From the NCBI GenBank assembly GCA_036939975.1, contig JALLPB010001992.1, forward strand, positions 1 through 10,640: a stretch of 10,640 bases of DNA, read 5' to 3'. The stretch's first letter is position 1; every line of letters starts with the position of its first letter. The notes beneath the pieces were generated by a model, which saw nothing but the letters and a program-made list of their open reading frames with translations, did no database searches and was not told the origin of the DNA. The DNA is from Cyclostephanos tholiformis (taxonomy: Eukaryota > Bacillariophyta > Thalassiosirophyceae > Thalassiosirales > Thalassiosiraceae). The position numbers and the translations under genes were made by a program. This document shows positions 1 to 6,222 of the stretch, in pieces.

Positions 1-182
1 GTTGTTTGCAACAATATCATCATTCCAAATGGACCCCCTATTCAAGTCATTGGTGCAATGAGCTTCAACAAGTGAAAAGTGGACATGGCTGTAGCCAGAG
101 TTGGCTAGAGGGCATTGTTTCTCTGTGGCTGAGGCAGCCAAAATTGTAGGAGAAACTATGCTTTTAAGAAGCTAGTAAAAAA
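1..182. other. Left flank outside the inverted-repeat arm, no gene
   Basis: I see no supported gene here. A short plus-strand open stretch near 105-177 has a protein-like composition and ends at TAG (175-177), but it is under 25 codons and has an in-frame stop directly upstream, so it is at best a decayed scrap. Similarity to the region outside the right arm becomes too weak to follow left of about position 183. Confidence 0.4.
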
Positions 183-204
183 ATGGGCGCATATATGTGC
201 CCAT
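183..204. repeat. Near-perfect palindrome at the left arm tip
   Basis: ATGGGC (183-188) pairs with GCCCAT (199-204), and the core CATATATG is itself palindromic. Only the G189/T198 pair breaks symmetry, and as RNA this would be a G:U wobble. The matching end of the right arm also carries palindromic sequence (9797-9831, and TGGTG..CACCA just beyond it). The hairpin potential may therefore belong to the element's terminus rather than being chance. Confidence 0.7.
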
Positions 205-534
205 AGCTGCAAGCTGTTAAAAGGTAACATTTTAAGAATTGTTCGTCTGGACATAAAGACTTTTCACTACTTTTAGGTAAACCAATGCTTAATAGAAATC
301 ATTTGAACAAGAACATGCTAGTTTAACCCTCCTCCAACAAAGTATTCAGTCATCTTACTTAACTCCTTCCGGTCTCTGGTCTCATCAATATGTCACACCT
401 CTACTGTTAAATGGGGTCATGACATCACCTCTAGCTCCTTTTCAGTGGGTTGACAATGAAAAAACTTGAAGAAAAAATGGCATTTTTTGTCCAATTTCCC
501 ACTATCAGCCACAATACTCTCCCAATGGCGGCAA

Positions 535-584
535 CCAGCAGCTTCCGTTGAAGCCCTAGACCTCCTCTATTACTAGATGATGTG
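535..584. repeat. Internal arm repeat, copy 1 (about 45-50 bp)
   Basis: First of three related units in the left arm, of the form CCAG(T/C)(G/A)GCTTC..TC/TGAAGCCCT..ACCTCCTCTATT..GATGTG. Copies 2 and 3 lie at 647-693 and 833-877. The right arm has a single counterpart at 9467-9513 in inverse orientation. Spacings between copies are unequal (112 and 186 bp), so this is a dispersed-in-tandem duplication rather than a clean satellite. Confidence 0.65.
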
Positions 585-646
585 AAAGCACAAAAAAATG
601 GCATATGCATGTCCAAATGATGCTAGTGGCTGCAATCTGGCGGCAT

Positions 647-693
647 CCAGTGGCTCCCATCAAATTCCTGAACCTCCTCTATTGAGTGATGTG
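647..693. repeat. Internal arm repeat, copy 2
   Basis: Shares CCAGTGGCT, a CATCAAA-type segment, ACCTCCTCTATTG and GTGATGTG with copies 1 and 3. Of the three copies, its flanks best match the single right-arm copy, including the downstream GTGCACATTAT (691-701) and the following AATATGGTGAG block. It is probably the positional counterpart of 9467-9513. Confidence 0.65.
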
Positions 694-832
694 CACATTA
701 TGGTGTTGGCACATTTCTATGGCCATCAAAATGACCAGTAAATATGGTGAGTTTTTGTCAACATTTTTTTCATGCAACCCTGGTGGTTGCCGGGGCAATA
801 TTACAGAGCAAATACTTGCTTAATGGCATTGT

Positions 833-877
833 CCAGTGGCTTCTATCAAAGCCCTGTACCTATGCTTCAGTGATGTG
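833..877. repeat. Internal arm repeat, copy 3
   Basis: Starts CCAGTGGCTTCTATCAAAGC and ends CAGTGATGTG, closely matching copy 2 and the right-arm copy. It is followed by CGGCATGTCCACAAAG, which resembles the GCATGTCCAAATGA block after copy 1. The larger repeated unit therefore probably includes that second block. Confidence 0.65.
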
Positions 878-972
878 CTTGGTGTTGCATCGGCATGTCC
901 ACAAAGCCATCAAAATGGCCAGTGACAGTGGTTGAATAGATCTTCTTTGACGATTTTGCCATCATCATAAAC

Positions 973-978
973 ATAGCT
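973..978. repeat. Target-site duplication, left copy (ATAGCT)
   Basis: ATAGCT directly abuts the outer end of the left terminal inverted repeat. The same six bases in the same orientation directly follow the right terminal inverted repeat at 3617-3622. A seventh base (C) matches if the last base of the right TIR is counted as flank, so the duplication is 6 or 7 bp. The TTAA duplicated by known piggyBac elements is absent at this junction. Confidence 0.75.
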
Positions 979-992
979 GGTCTTTCGACCGG
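979..992 (+). repeat. Left terminal inverted repeat of the piggyBac-like element
   Basis: GGTCTTTCGACCGG is the exact reverse complement of 3603-3616. The repeat is itself partly palindromic, with GGTC and GACC separated by TTTC. Known piggyBac ends usually start with a run of C or G next to TTAA, and this end does not. Confidence 0.85.
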
Positions 993-994
993 AC

Positions 995-1032
995 AAAACC
1001 ATGAATTCATACCTACAAAACCATGACTTAAT
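995..1032. repeat. Left subterminal palindromic motif pair
   Basis: AAAACCATGAATTCATA (995-1011) is followed by a degenerate second copy, AAAACCATGACTTAAT (1017-1032). The core ATGAATTCAT (1001-1010) is a perfect palindrome lying 8 bp inside the left TIR. The same motif occurs twice near the right end, and a shorter variant, ACCATGAATTAAT, is seen at 1185-1197 just past the transposase stop codon. These are good candidates for transposase-binding sites. That role is inferred from position and repetition. Confidence 0.65.
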
Positions 1033-1209
1033 GGGCATGCTCCCCAGCCCCCACGAAGCTGAAAAATGGGGTTTAGCACCCCAAGACATATTCCGACACA
1101 CGTGCAGCGTAAAAATCCCGGTCCGAAACGATGGGGTATTACTATTTAAGCAGACCTTAGAGCCAAAAAATCCCTAAAATCACTACCATGAATTAATGCC
1201 TATATTATT

Positions 1210-3306
1210 TCAATTGCCGTGCTCCACACGATGAGCCCCAAAGCACGCCGAGCACAGATCAATTGAAGGATCACATGAACAGTAGTCCCGTGTATTCTTA
1301 CGGCAATCCCTGCAGGGGCGGGCGAGATACATTGTTTTTACTCGCTTGAATTGGCGACGGTCGGGATCATATTTTCCGTCATATTTTGCCCTCTTTTTGA
1401 GGACGTGGACTGGGTTTGAAGTCCTCCGAGGGCGAATCGGAGAGTTAGGGACCATCCCGCGTGCATCCAACTTGTTCTCTAACATCAGCTTTGCGAGTCG
1501 CTTCCGAAAATCGAGCACCGAATCTGCCGGTGCCTTCATAGCACGGGCCTTAGCCATCCCCGCATTCACCTCTGCCACGGACAATAGGAATGTGAATTGA
1601 CGGTTCGGCCACCATTTAGTCTCCCAGATACTCTCCAATGAAATTGGAGAGTGACGACGTTTGTTAATGTCGTCCACCCAATGCTTCCCCTTGTTGTGAC
1701 GCGAGAACGGCTCGGCATATTTGAACGTTTTCCACTCACCGTCGACCTTTCGCCAGGTGGAGTGATCCTGGTTCTCGTCAAGAACTCCGTGTGACGACAT
1801 TATCTTTGTTGTCCAATCGGCATCACGGCAACAGTGAACGAGGAAACGACGACCATCAAGCTCCTGCACGTAGGTTTCCGTTGCACCGAGGGGCTTTCCC
1901 GCCATGTGACTGTCAATGAGGTCCCCCGGTACATGCTGTGGCCAGTACCTCCTTTTCTTGACTAGGAACTGGCCATAGACTCCCTTTGCATCAAGCGCCA
2001 TCACGGCCTCTGCCACGCAGAAGCCGCTATCTCCCGTCACCACCTTCCCCGTCCGATGGATTGGCTCCGTCATGTCGAGCAAGAGCTCGATGGTTTTCGT
2101 GTGCCCCTGCGTCTCCCATGTCGAGGGAAATGCCCACCGACCGTTTGGCAACTTCGGCCGATCCTTCCCCTCAACCAATCGAATGCGCCACATGATTGGA
2201 TTGTGCCCATTCTCATCGCCATCCGCAATGGAATGGTACTCATTCCCAAACGGCCACGGCTTTCGGGGGCAGACCATGAACCCCGGGCAGAACTTATTCA
2301 GCCAACTGTTCATCGACTCGTCGAGACAGCTGAGCCACCCGGGAGAATACTCTCTCGCATAGTGCATGTTGAACGCGTCGATCATCTTCCGAACCTCATG
2401 AAACTTGTCAACAAAGAGCAACGGCTCCGCCTCATCCGTGTATCGGATGGCGGACGTGATATCGACCCATCGATTCCGACTGATGAACCCATTCAGCCGA
2501 AATGGAGCTCCCTTGAACATGTCGATGGGAGTTGTGGACCACCATTCATTGCGATTGCCGACTCCTTGAAAACATGCCATGTAAAAGATGCACCCGAGCC
2601 AGACGTAGAACTCCTGCAGGGTCATTGGCGTTCCGAGGAATTTGTTCGTCTGGGGGATGATGACAGCAATTACATACGGCTCGAAGAAACACATTCGGAA
2701 GAGGTCGAACTCGTTCATCTCGGCGATGTCTTCCCAACGATGGGAGTTAAATTTCCCTTTGGTGTTGTTGATGTTGGCCATCCGCCTCGCACACATCGTG
2801 GGCTTTTCGAACCGCCCATTGTTTGGCTGCGCCGTGGTAGGTTCGGCGTTTTCGGGCGCTGGTTCATTGTCGTCGTCGACTTCGATTCCTTGGCGCCGGA
2901 GATCTTCAACATCGTCCAACTCACCAACATTTGGAACAACATCGCGAGTAGCAGCTCGAAGAGGATTGACTTCACCCACAGCAGCAGCCGGTCGCTGCTG
3001 TCGACGCGAACGGGGACCGCGATTGACCTCACCCGGAAATGGCACTTCGGGGGCAACGTTCACGGAGAAGTTAAACTTCACGATGTGAAACTCACTGCCA
3101 TCGTCGATCTCGGGGATGCGCACAATGTAACACCACTGGTTCCTTCTATTGACGATCCTCGGGCCCTCGCCAATGACGAGCACATTTTCCAGTAGGCGCT
3201 TGTTGTCATTAGGCCATTTCGCCCTAATTTTATCACTAGGGTGGAAGAATCTTGCCTTGGCGGAGCCGATGGCGCCTATGCCGGCGGGGAGAGATATTGT
3301 CACCAT
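1210..3306 (-). CDS. piggyBac-like transposase (698 aa)
   Basis: DDD-family transposase expected to excise and reinsert the element that carries it, acting in the nucleus. The start is an ATG at 3304-3306 in a strong context (CACCATGG), and the stop is TGA at 1210-1212. Visible layout: a beta-rich N-terminal segment around residues 20-85 (FHPSDKIRAKWP, CYIVRIPE, EFHIVKFNF); an acidic, low-complexity linker about 95-165; the piggyBac core about 190-580. Candidate catalytic aspartates are D329 in SCLDESM, D425 in VVTGDSGF and D545 in HWVDDINKRRH, followed by a tryptophan-rich stretch (WETKWWPN). The C-terminus has a cysteine-rich finger, C665, C668, C676, C678, C685, C688, H692, H696, able to hold two zincs. 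In piggyBac this domain binds the terminal repeats. The protein is about 100 residues longer than the roughly 594-residue insect piggyBac, mostly at the N-terminus. No frameshift or stop is seen. It could in principle be a domesticated gene, but intact TIRs around it favour an active transposon gene. Family assignment is from motifs only. Confidence 0.92.
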   Translation of the reverse strand: MVTISLPAGIGAIGSAKARFFHPSDKIRAKWPNDNKRLLENVLVIGEGPRIVNRRNQWCYIVRIPEIDDGSEFHIVKFNFSVNVAPEVPFPGEVNRGPRSRRQQRPAAAVGEVNPLRAATRDVVPNVGELDDVEDLRRQGIEVDDDNEPAPENAEPTTAQPNNGRFEKPTMCARRMANINNTKGKFNSHRWEDIAEMNEFDLFRMCFFEPYVIAVIIPQTNKFLGTPMTLQEFYVWLGCIFYMACFQGVGNRNEWWSTTPIDMFKGAPFRLNGFISRNRWVDITSAIRYTDEAEPLLFVDKFHEVRKMIDAFNMHYAREYSPGWLSCLDESMNSWLNKFCPGFMVCPRKPWPFGNEYHSIADGDENGHNPIMWRIRLVEGKDRPKLPNGRWAFPSTWETQGHTKTIELLLDMTEPIHRTGKVVTGDSGFCVAEAVMALDAKGVYGQFLVKKRRYWPQHVPGDLIDSHMAGKPLGATETYVQELDGRRFLVHCCRDADWTTKIMSSHGVLDENQDHSTWRKVDGEWKTFKYAEPFSRHNKGKHWVDDINKRRHSPISLESIWETKWWPNRQFTFLLSVAEVNAGMAKARAMKAPADSVLDFRKRLAKLMLENKLDARGMVPNSPIRPRRTSNPVHVLKKRAKYDGKYDPDRRQFKRVKTMYLARPCRDCRKNTRDYCSCDPSIDLCSACFGAHRVEHGN

Positions 3307-3563
3307 GGTGAAAAGTTATGCCTCGCCGATTTTCTGGTATGGTGCCTACGAGTTCCTACCGTAGAGATGGCGGTCACAACTTTTTTCGGCAAAACGACAA
3401 CCACAATCAGCCCCATAACCGATGCGCGAAATGATACCAACAAGCGCACAATGGTATTCATGGGCCGCGCGCGGTTGTCCGACTCCCCAACACCATGGGC
3501 AACATGCCATAATCAATTTCATTAGATTATCTGCAATATTCGCCAAGATCGGCCCCATCGAAT
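3307..3563 (-). other. Upstream noncoding region of the transposase gene
   Basis: GC-rich 5' region between the transposase ATG and the right subterminal repeats. It must contain the promoter and 5' leader. I see no convincing TATA box at a usual distance. It includes a CCGCGCGCGG palindrome at 3465-3474. No ORF here is credible as a gene. Confidence 0.45.
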
Positions 3564-3598
3564 AAACCATGAATTCATAGCAAAACCATGAATTCATA
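3564..3598. repeat. Right subterminal palindromic motif pair
   Basis: AAACCATGAATTCATA (3564-3579) and AAAACCATGAATTCATA (3582-3598) lie head to tail, 18 bp apart, and the inner palindrome ends 5 bp before the right TIR. They read in the same plus-strand direction as the left pair, so they are direct, not inverted, relative to the two ends. Only the palindromic core ATGAATTCAT is symmetric between the ends. Confidence 0.7.
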
Positions 3599-3602
3599 CC
3601 GC

Positions 3603-3616
3603 CCGGTCGAAAGACC
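3603..3616 (-). repeat. Right terminal inverted repeat of the piggyBac-like element
   Basis: CCGGTCGAAAGACC is the exact reverse complement of the left end (979-992), 14 of 14 bases. It is immediately followed by ATAGCT. Confidence 0.85.
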
Positions 3617-3622
3617 ATAGCT
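3617..3622. repeat. Target-site duplication, right copy (ATAGCT)
   Basis: Direct repeat of 973-978. A TTAA occurs three bases further on (3625-3628), but no TTAA lies at the corresponding place on the left, so it is not the duplicated target. The homologous place in the right arm reads GTAGCC followed by an AACAAC-like segment, consistent with one unduplicated target copy. Confidence 0.72.
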
Positions 3623-4050
3623 AATTAACATAGTAATAATTAATATATACTAAACCCAAGACATGAAGTTATTCATTAATATGTATTAAGTCTACTCGTA
3701 TGATTTGGGCGCTCTCCGATTACATCGATTTTGTAAAAAATACTGATGTCGATAGACATATATTAATATGTACTTTATTTTAAGTGATACTACCATATTT
3801 TTTCAACCATTAGCCTCACCTAACCCCTCCTCTGGGTCACCCACATGTTTGATTGATTGGATTCATTAAATGTTTGCCAATGAAGTGGCGAGCGGCTATT
3901 CCACCATGGGTGTGGTGTTTGTGGAAGTTTTTGTGTGTTGTGGCCATTCTTGTGATGTCACGAGCTCATTGTATGTCAGACTAGGTATAAAAATAACCTT
4001 AAGGATAAAGTTAAAAGTGTTACTTTGTGCACCACATTTGCATGTGACTG
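3617..4050. repeat. Left arm of the large inverted repeat, inner part
   Basis: Matches the reverse complement of about 8837-9320. Clear shared blocks include ATATTAATATGTACTTTATTTTAAGTGA-type sequence at about 3761-3788, the CTACCATATTT block (3790-3800), CCCACATGTTTG (3840-3851), TTGGATTCATT (3857-3867), TGTCACGAG-like sequence (3956-3964), and GTGTTACTTTGTGC plus CCACATT (4017-4038). Compared with the right arm it lacks about 40 bp corresponding to a hairpin at 9156-9204. Homology stops near 4050, which marks the inner edge of the arm. Confidence 0.82.
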
Positions 4051-4911
4051 GTTCCCATCCTAGCTGGAGCATTTTGTTACATTTTTTATTTTTTGGTACA
4101 TATCTACAGCCTCATAGGCTTATATTAATTTCTTCATTGAAAAATTGCCATAGGTGCAATTTATGTTTTGGGGCAAGTTCTTTACAATATGAGTAGCTAA
4201 TTTTCTAGAGTACTTATTGTTATCTACAAGGACACAGAACACATCCTATCTTTTTTAGTTTTCTACATGGGAATCGATATGTTTGTATGATCTCTGGAGC
4301 ACCCAACCAAGAAAGAACATCATCGTGGTGGTGCTATTTGCTGGTGACATGAGAGCCAACCTTTTACAGTAGCTTCATAATATCATAGTTTTTAGCCAAC
4401 TTTTTTCTAATCGCAGACTTCGATAGAGCATTGAACGTGCAAAAATCTTGGCTTGTGCAAAATATATTCCAAATTTTTATAAGCTCATTGCATCAATGAC
4501 TTACAAAGAGCATTTTGTTGTGCATTTTTCATGCTAGGTAAAAAATTGTGAAGTTGTGTGTTGTATCATAAGATAGATTTTGGTGCACTGAGTTTTTTTT
4601 TGTAGAAATATACCCTACTATTCCTACATAGAAATCAGGTACATTACTATCAAAAGTACAATGATTTTATTTTTTAGCACGGGAAACCAGGTTACCAGGG
4701 TGATTTTTTGTTGTTTGGAAGCCATTTTTAAGGTCACAATGTATTTTTCTTTTGTATTTTGTGCCGCTTAATTTGTCGGCTGAAATGATTCCAAAACACC
4801 CCTCCAACACATTCTGCCATGGTCACATGCCCTCAATTACACCCCTCCCTAGGTGAATGCCGACTATCAGTTGATTGTTATGTTGCTTGGCCAAATGGCA
4901 GCCACCTACAG
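4051..4911. other. AT-rich interior stretch with no recognisable feature
   Basis: Between the inner edge of the left arm and the first decayed minus-strand coding fragment I found no credible coding frame, no repeat pairing with the other side and no RNA gene. All six frames are interrupted frequently, and homopolymer T runs are common. Confidence 0.5.
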
Positions 4912-5431
4912 TCATGACAGCATCCCTCTCTCTCTTAATTTTTGTTGATTGATTCGCCACCCCCAAATGATGGCAAAAAGCCCCCCCCACATTTTCTGCT
5001 GCAGTTGCTCACCCTCAACAACATTGTTGCTCCCACCGCTAATGCCAACTTTTTGTTGGTTGTTGTGTCCCCCCATTAAATGGGGGCCATCAAAGGCCTG
5101 GGCCCCATTCCTCTCTCTTATTTTTGAACCCTCACATTGACAAAAAAAGAAACCAACCATACCCGGCATTGCCCACCATCCTTGCAGTCTCTTCATTGAC
5201 ATTAACAGTCATGTCATCCTTGGCATTGTCATAACTGTCAACTTTATCATGATAGTTTTTGAACAGCTCAACATCAAAATTCATTCACTATCCAAATTTG
5301 CTCTCCTTCTTCCACTTGTTTGGTCACAGCACTTAGTATTCTGCTCCCTTCTTAATGGCAGGTGGTCCCCCTTATCCACCATGGCCGAGGCCGCCTCTGT
5401 GGTCATTGGGGGATGTGAATGAATCATCCAT
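4912..5431 (-). pseudogene. Decayed protein-coding gene A, unknown family
   Basis: On the minus strand an ATG at 5429-5431 opens a glycine-rich start (MDDSFTSPNDHRGGLGHGG) that meets TAA at 5372-5374, continues in frame as GGPPAIKKGAEY and stops again at 5333-5335. A neighbouring frame then reads AVTKQVEEGEQIWIVNEF, ending at 5274. The original frame resumes as FDVELFKNYHDKVDSYD and NVNEETARMVGNAGYGW, stopping at 5132-5134. A third frame continues to 4912 with a G/N/Q-rich tail. The pieces have natural protein composition and abut each other, as expected for one gene broken by frameshifts and stops. I do not recognise the family. Small introns could explain part of this, but the overlapping frame changes favour decay. 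It lies on the same strand as fragment B and reads toward the left arm. Confidence 0.55.
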
Positions 5432-5816
5432 TTAGTGATTTGTTGATGTGAACAAATTAAGAAAAGGTTATTTTGATATAATGTGATGCTGATTAATCAC
5501 TGAAATGATCTCTTTGTGATGCTCTGGAAAGAACCAAAATTGAAATCAATTATGTTAATAAATGCAACTATGGACATCAATTGTGTTAATAAATGCAACT
5601 ATGTAAAATGTAACACAAATTACCATAAAGACAGGTTTATTATGTGTCATGCTAATGAATGCATAAATTAGTCAGTTTTGATGCCAAGAAAATTAGATCA
5701 ATTGCAATAAACACAAATACAGCAAATTTAAATAGTGGTTGTTTTGGAAATGAGGGCACACATGCCTCACAAGAAATAAGAGATCACATCTCTGATATAC
5801 TTTGATATGCTGCATC
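5432..5816. other. AT-rich noncoding interior
   Basis: No coding frame is supported. The stretch contains a short tandem duplication (5545-5602, listed separately) and otherwise AT-rich sequence leading into the minisatellite. As it lies directly upstream of the ATG of gene A, any promoter of that gene would be here, but I cannot point to one. Confidence 0.45.
5545..5602. repeat. 31-bp tandem duplication
   Basis: ATCAATTATGTTAATAAATG followed by CAACTATG begins at 5545. It recurs with one base changed (TTATG to TTGTG) at 5576, a period of 31 bp and about 1.9 copies. One substitution in 28 bases indicates a fairly recent slip compared with the surrounding decay. Confidence 0.8.
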
Positions 5817-6088
5817 CACAAGCATTTCCTATGTGTTAGTATATTCACAAGCATCTCCTATGCATTAGTATATACCTTATCTACATTCCACAAGCATCAC
5901 TTTTACATTTCACAATCACTCCTACACATCAGTATATTACCTCATCTACATTCCACAAGCTTTACTTTCTTAATTTTGCAATTGCATCTATTTTGCATCA
6001 GTATATTACATCCTCTACATTCCACAAGCATCACTTGCTACATTCTACAATCAATCCTATGTGTCACTCTATTACATAATCTACATCC
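5817..6088. repeat. Minisatellite of about 65-69 bp units
   Basis: A CACAAGC block followed by a (C/T)AGTATAT block recurs through the region. CTACATTCCACAAGC starts at 5881, 5946 and 6015, with a truncated CTACATCC at 6081, giving periods of 65, 69 and 66 bp. Before that, two shorter units of about 29-43 bp begin at 5817 and 5846. The units are diverged. A plus-strand ORF crosses the array only because the repeat happens to lack stops. Confidence 0.75.
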
Positions 6089-6222
6089 TGACCTGCTGCT
6101 TGCAAAGCACTGTAACAGAGCAATATGATGCAAAGATTTTTTCTATCCATTTCCACAGCTTGAGGATGGTTATAACACAGTAAGAGTAAGAGACTGCCCA
6201 TTGCATCCCCTACCAGGCAGTT

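Larger units (their letters stand above)
183..972. repeat. Left arm of a large imperfect inverted repeat, outer part
   Basis: Read on the plus strand, this segment matches the reverse complement of roughly 9340-9855. Shared blocks include the stretch ending in AATGCTTAATAGAAATCA (around 281-302), AAAGTATTCAGTCATC (338-353), ATCAATATGTCACACC (385-400), GTTAAATGGGGTC (406-418), CATGCATGTCCAAATGA-like sequence near 606-620, AATATGGTGAGTTTTTG (742-758) and GCCATCAAAATGG-like sequence near 906-919. The order is collinear throughout. Numerous substitutions and indels show that the arms are old. Homology runs up to the left edge of the piggyBac-like insertion and resumes beyond it. The outer boundary is soft: homology is clear from about 211 and weak but plausible to 183. 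I see no convincing gene in this segment. Confidence 0.82.
979..3616 (-). mobile_element. piggyBac-like DNA transposon, apparently complete
   Basis: This 2638-bp element is bounded by perfect 14-bp terminal inverted repeats and flanked by ATAGCT direct repeats. It contains a single long transposase gene on the minus strand, leaving about 230 bp of noncoding sequence on the left and 310 bp on the right. Palindromic ATGAATTCAT motifs sit just inside both ends. It is visibly richer in G+C than its AT-rich surroundings. An intact ORF, identical ends and exact flanking duplications inside an otherwise heavily decayed repeat indicate a recent insertion that could still be autonomous. The right arm of the large inverted repeat is homologous to the flanks on both sides and lacks the element, which supports the boundaries. 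Confidence 0.88.

Noticed and set aside
431..935. Short open frames of about 60 codons in the left arm on both strands
   Set aside because: They are not preserved at the corresponding right-arm positions, overlap the internal repeats and show no family resemblance.
2056..3195. Long plus-strand open frame (379 codons) antisense to the transposase
   Set aside because: It lies wholly inside the transposase gene on the opposite strand, has no recognisable motif, and is explained by the G+C-rich codon composition of the real gene.
3625..3628. TTAA next to the right end of the piggyBac-like element as a canonical target site
   Set aside because: There is no TTAA at the matching place on the left, and ATAGCT directly abuts both inverted repeats, so TTAA is not the duplicated target here.
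3870..4196. 108-codon plus-strand open frame
   Set aside because: It straddles the inner edge of the left arm, has a low-complexity hydrophobic tail, and its equivalent in the right arm is not open in the same frame. Only a short stretch near 3990-4040 looks similar in translation, in a different frame (NNLKDKVKSVTLC against NNLNDKVKSVTLC), which is too little to call a gene.
5817..6088. CRISPR-like array
   Set aside because: The units are contiguous and diverged, with no constant repeat separated by unique spacers, and the context is eukaryotic.
5802..6128. 108-codon plus-strand frame over the minisatellite
   Set aside because: It is a by-product of a repeat unit lacking stops in that frame. 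The peptide is a repetitive Ser/His/Leu string with unit lengths that are not all multiples of three.
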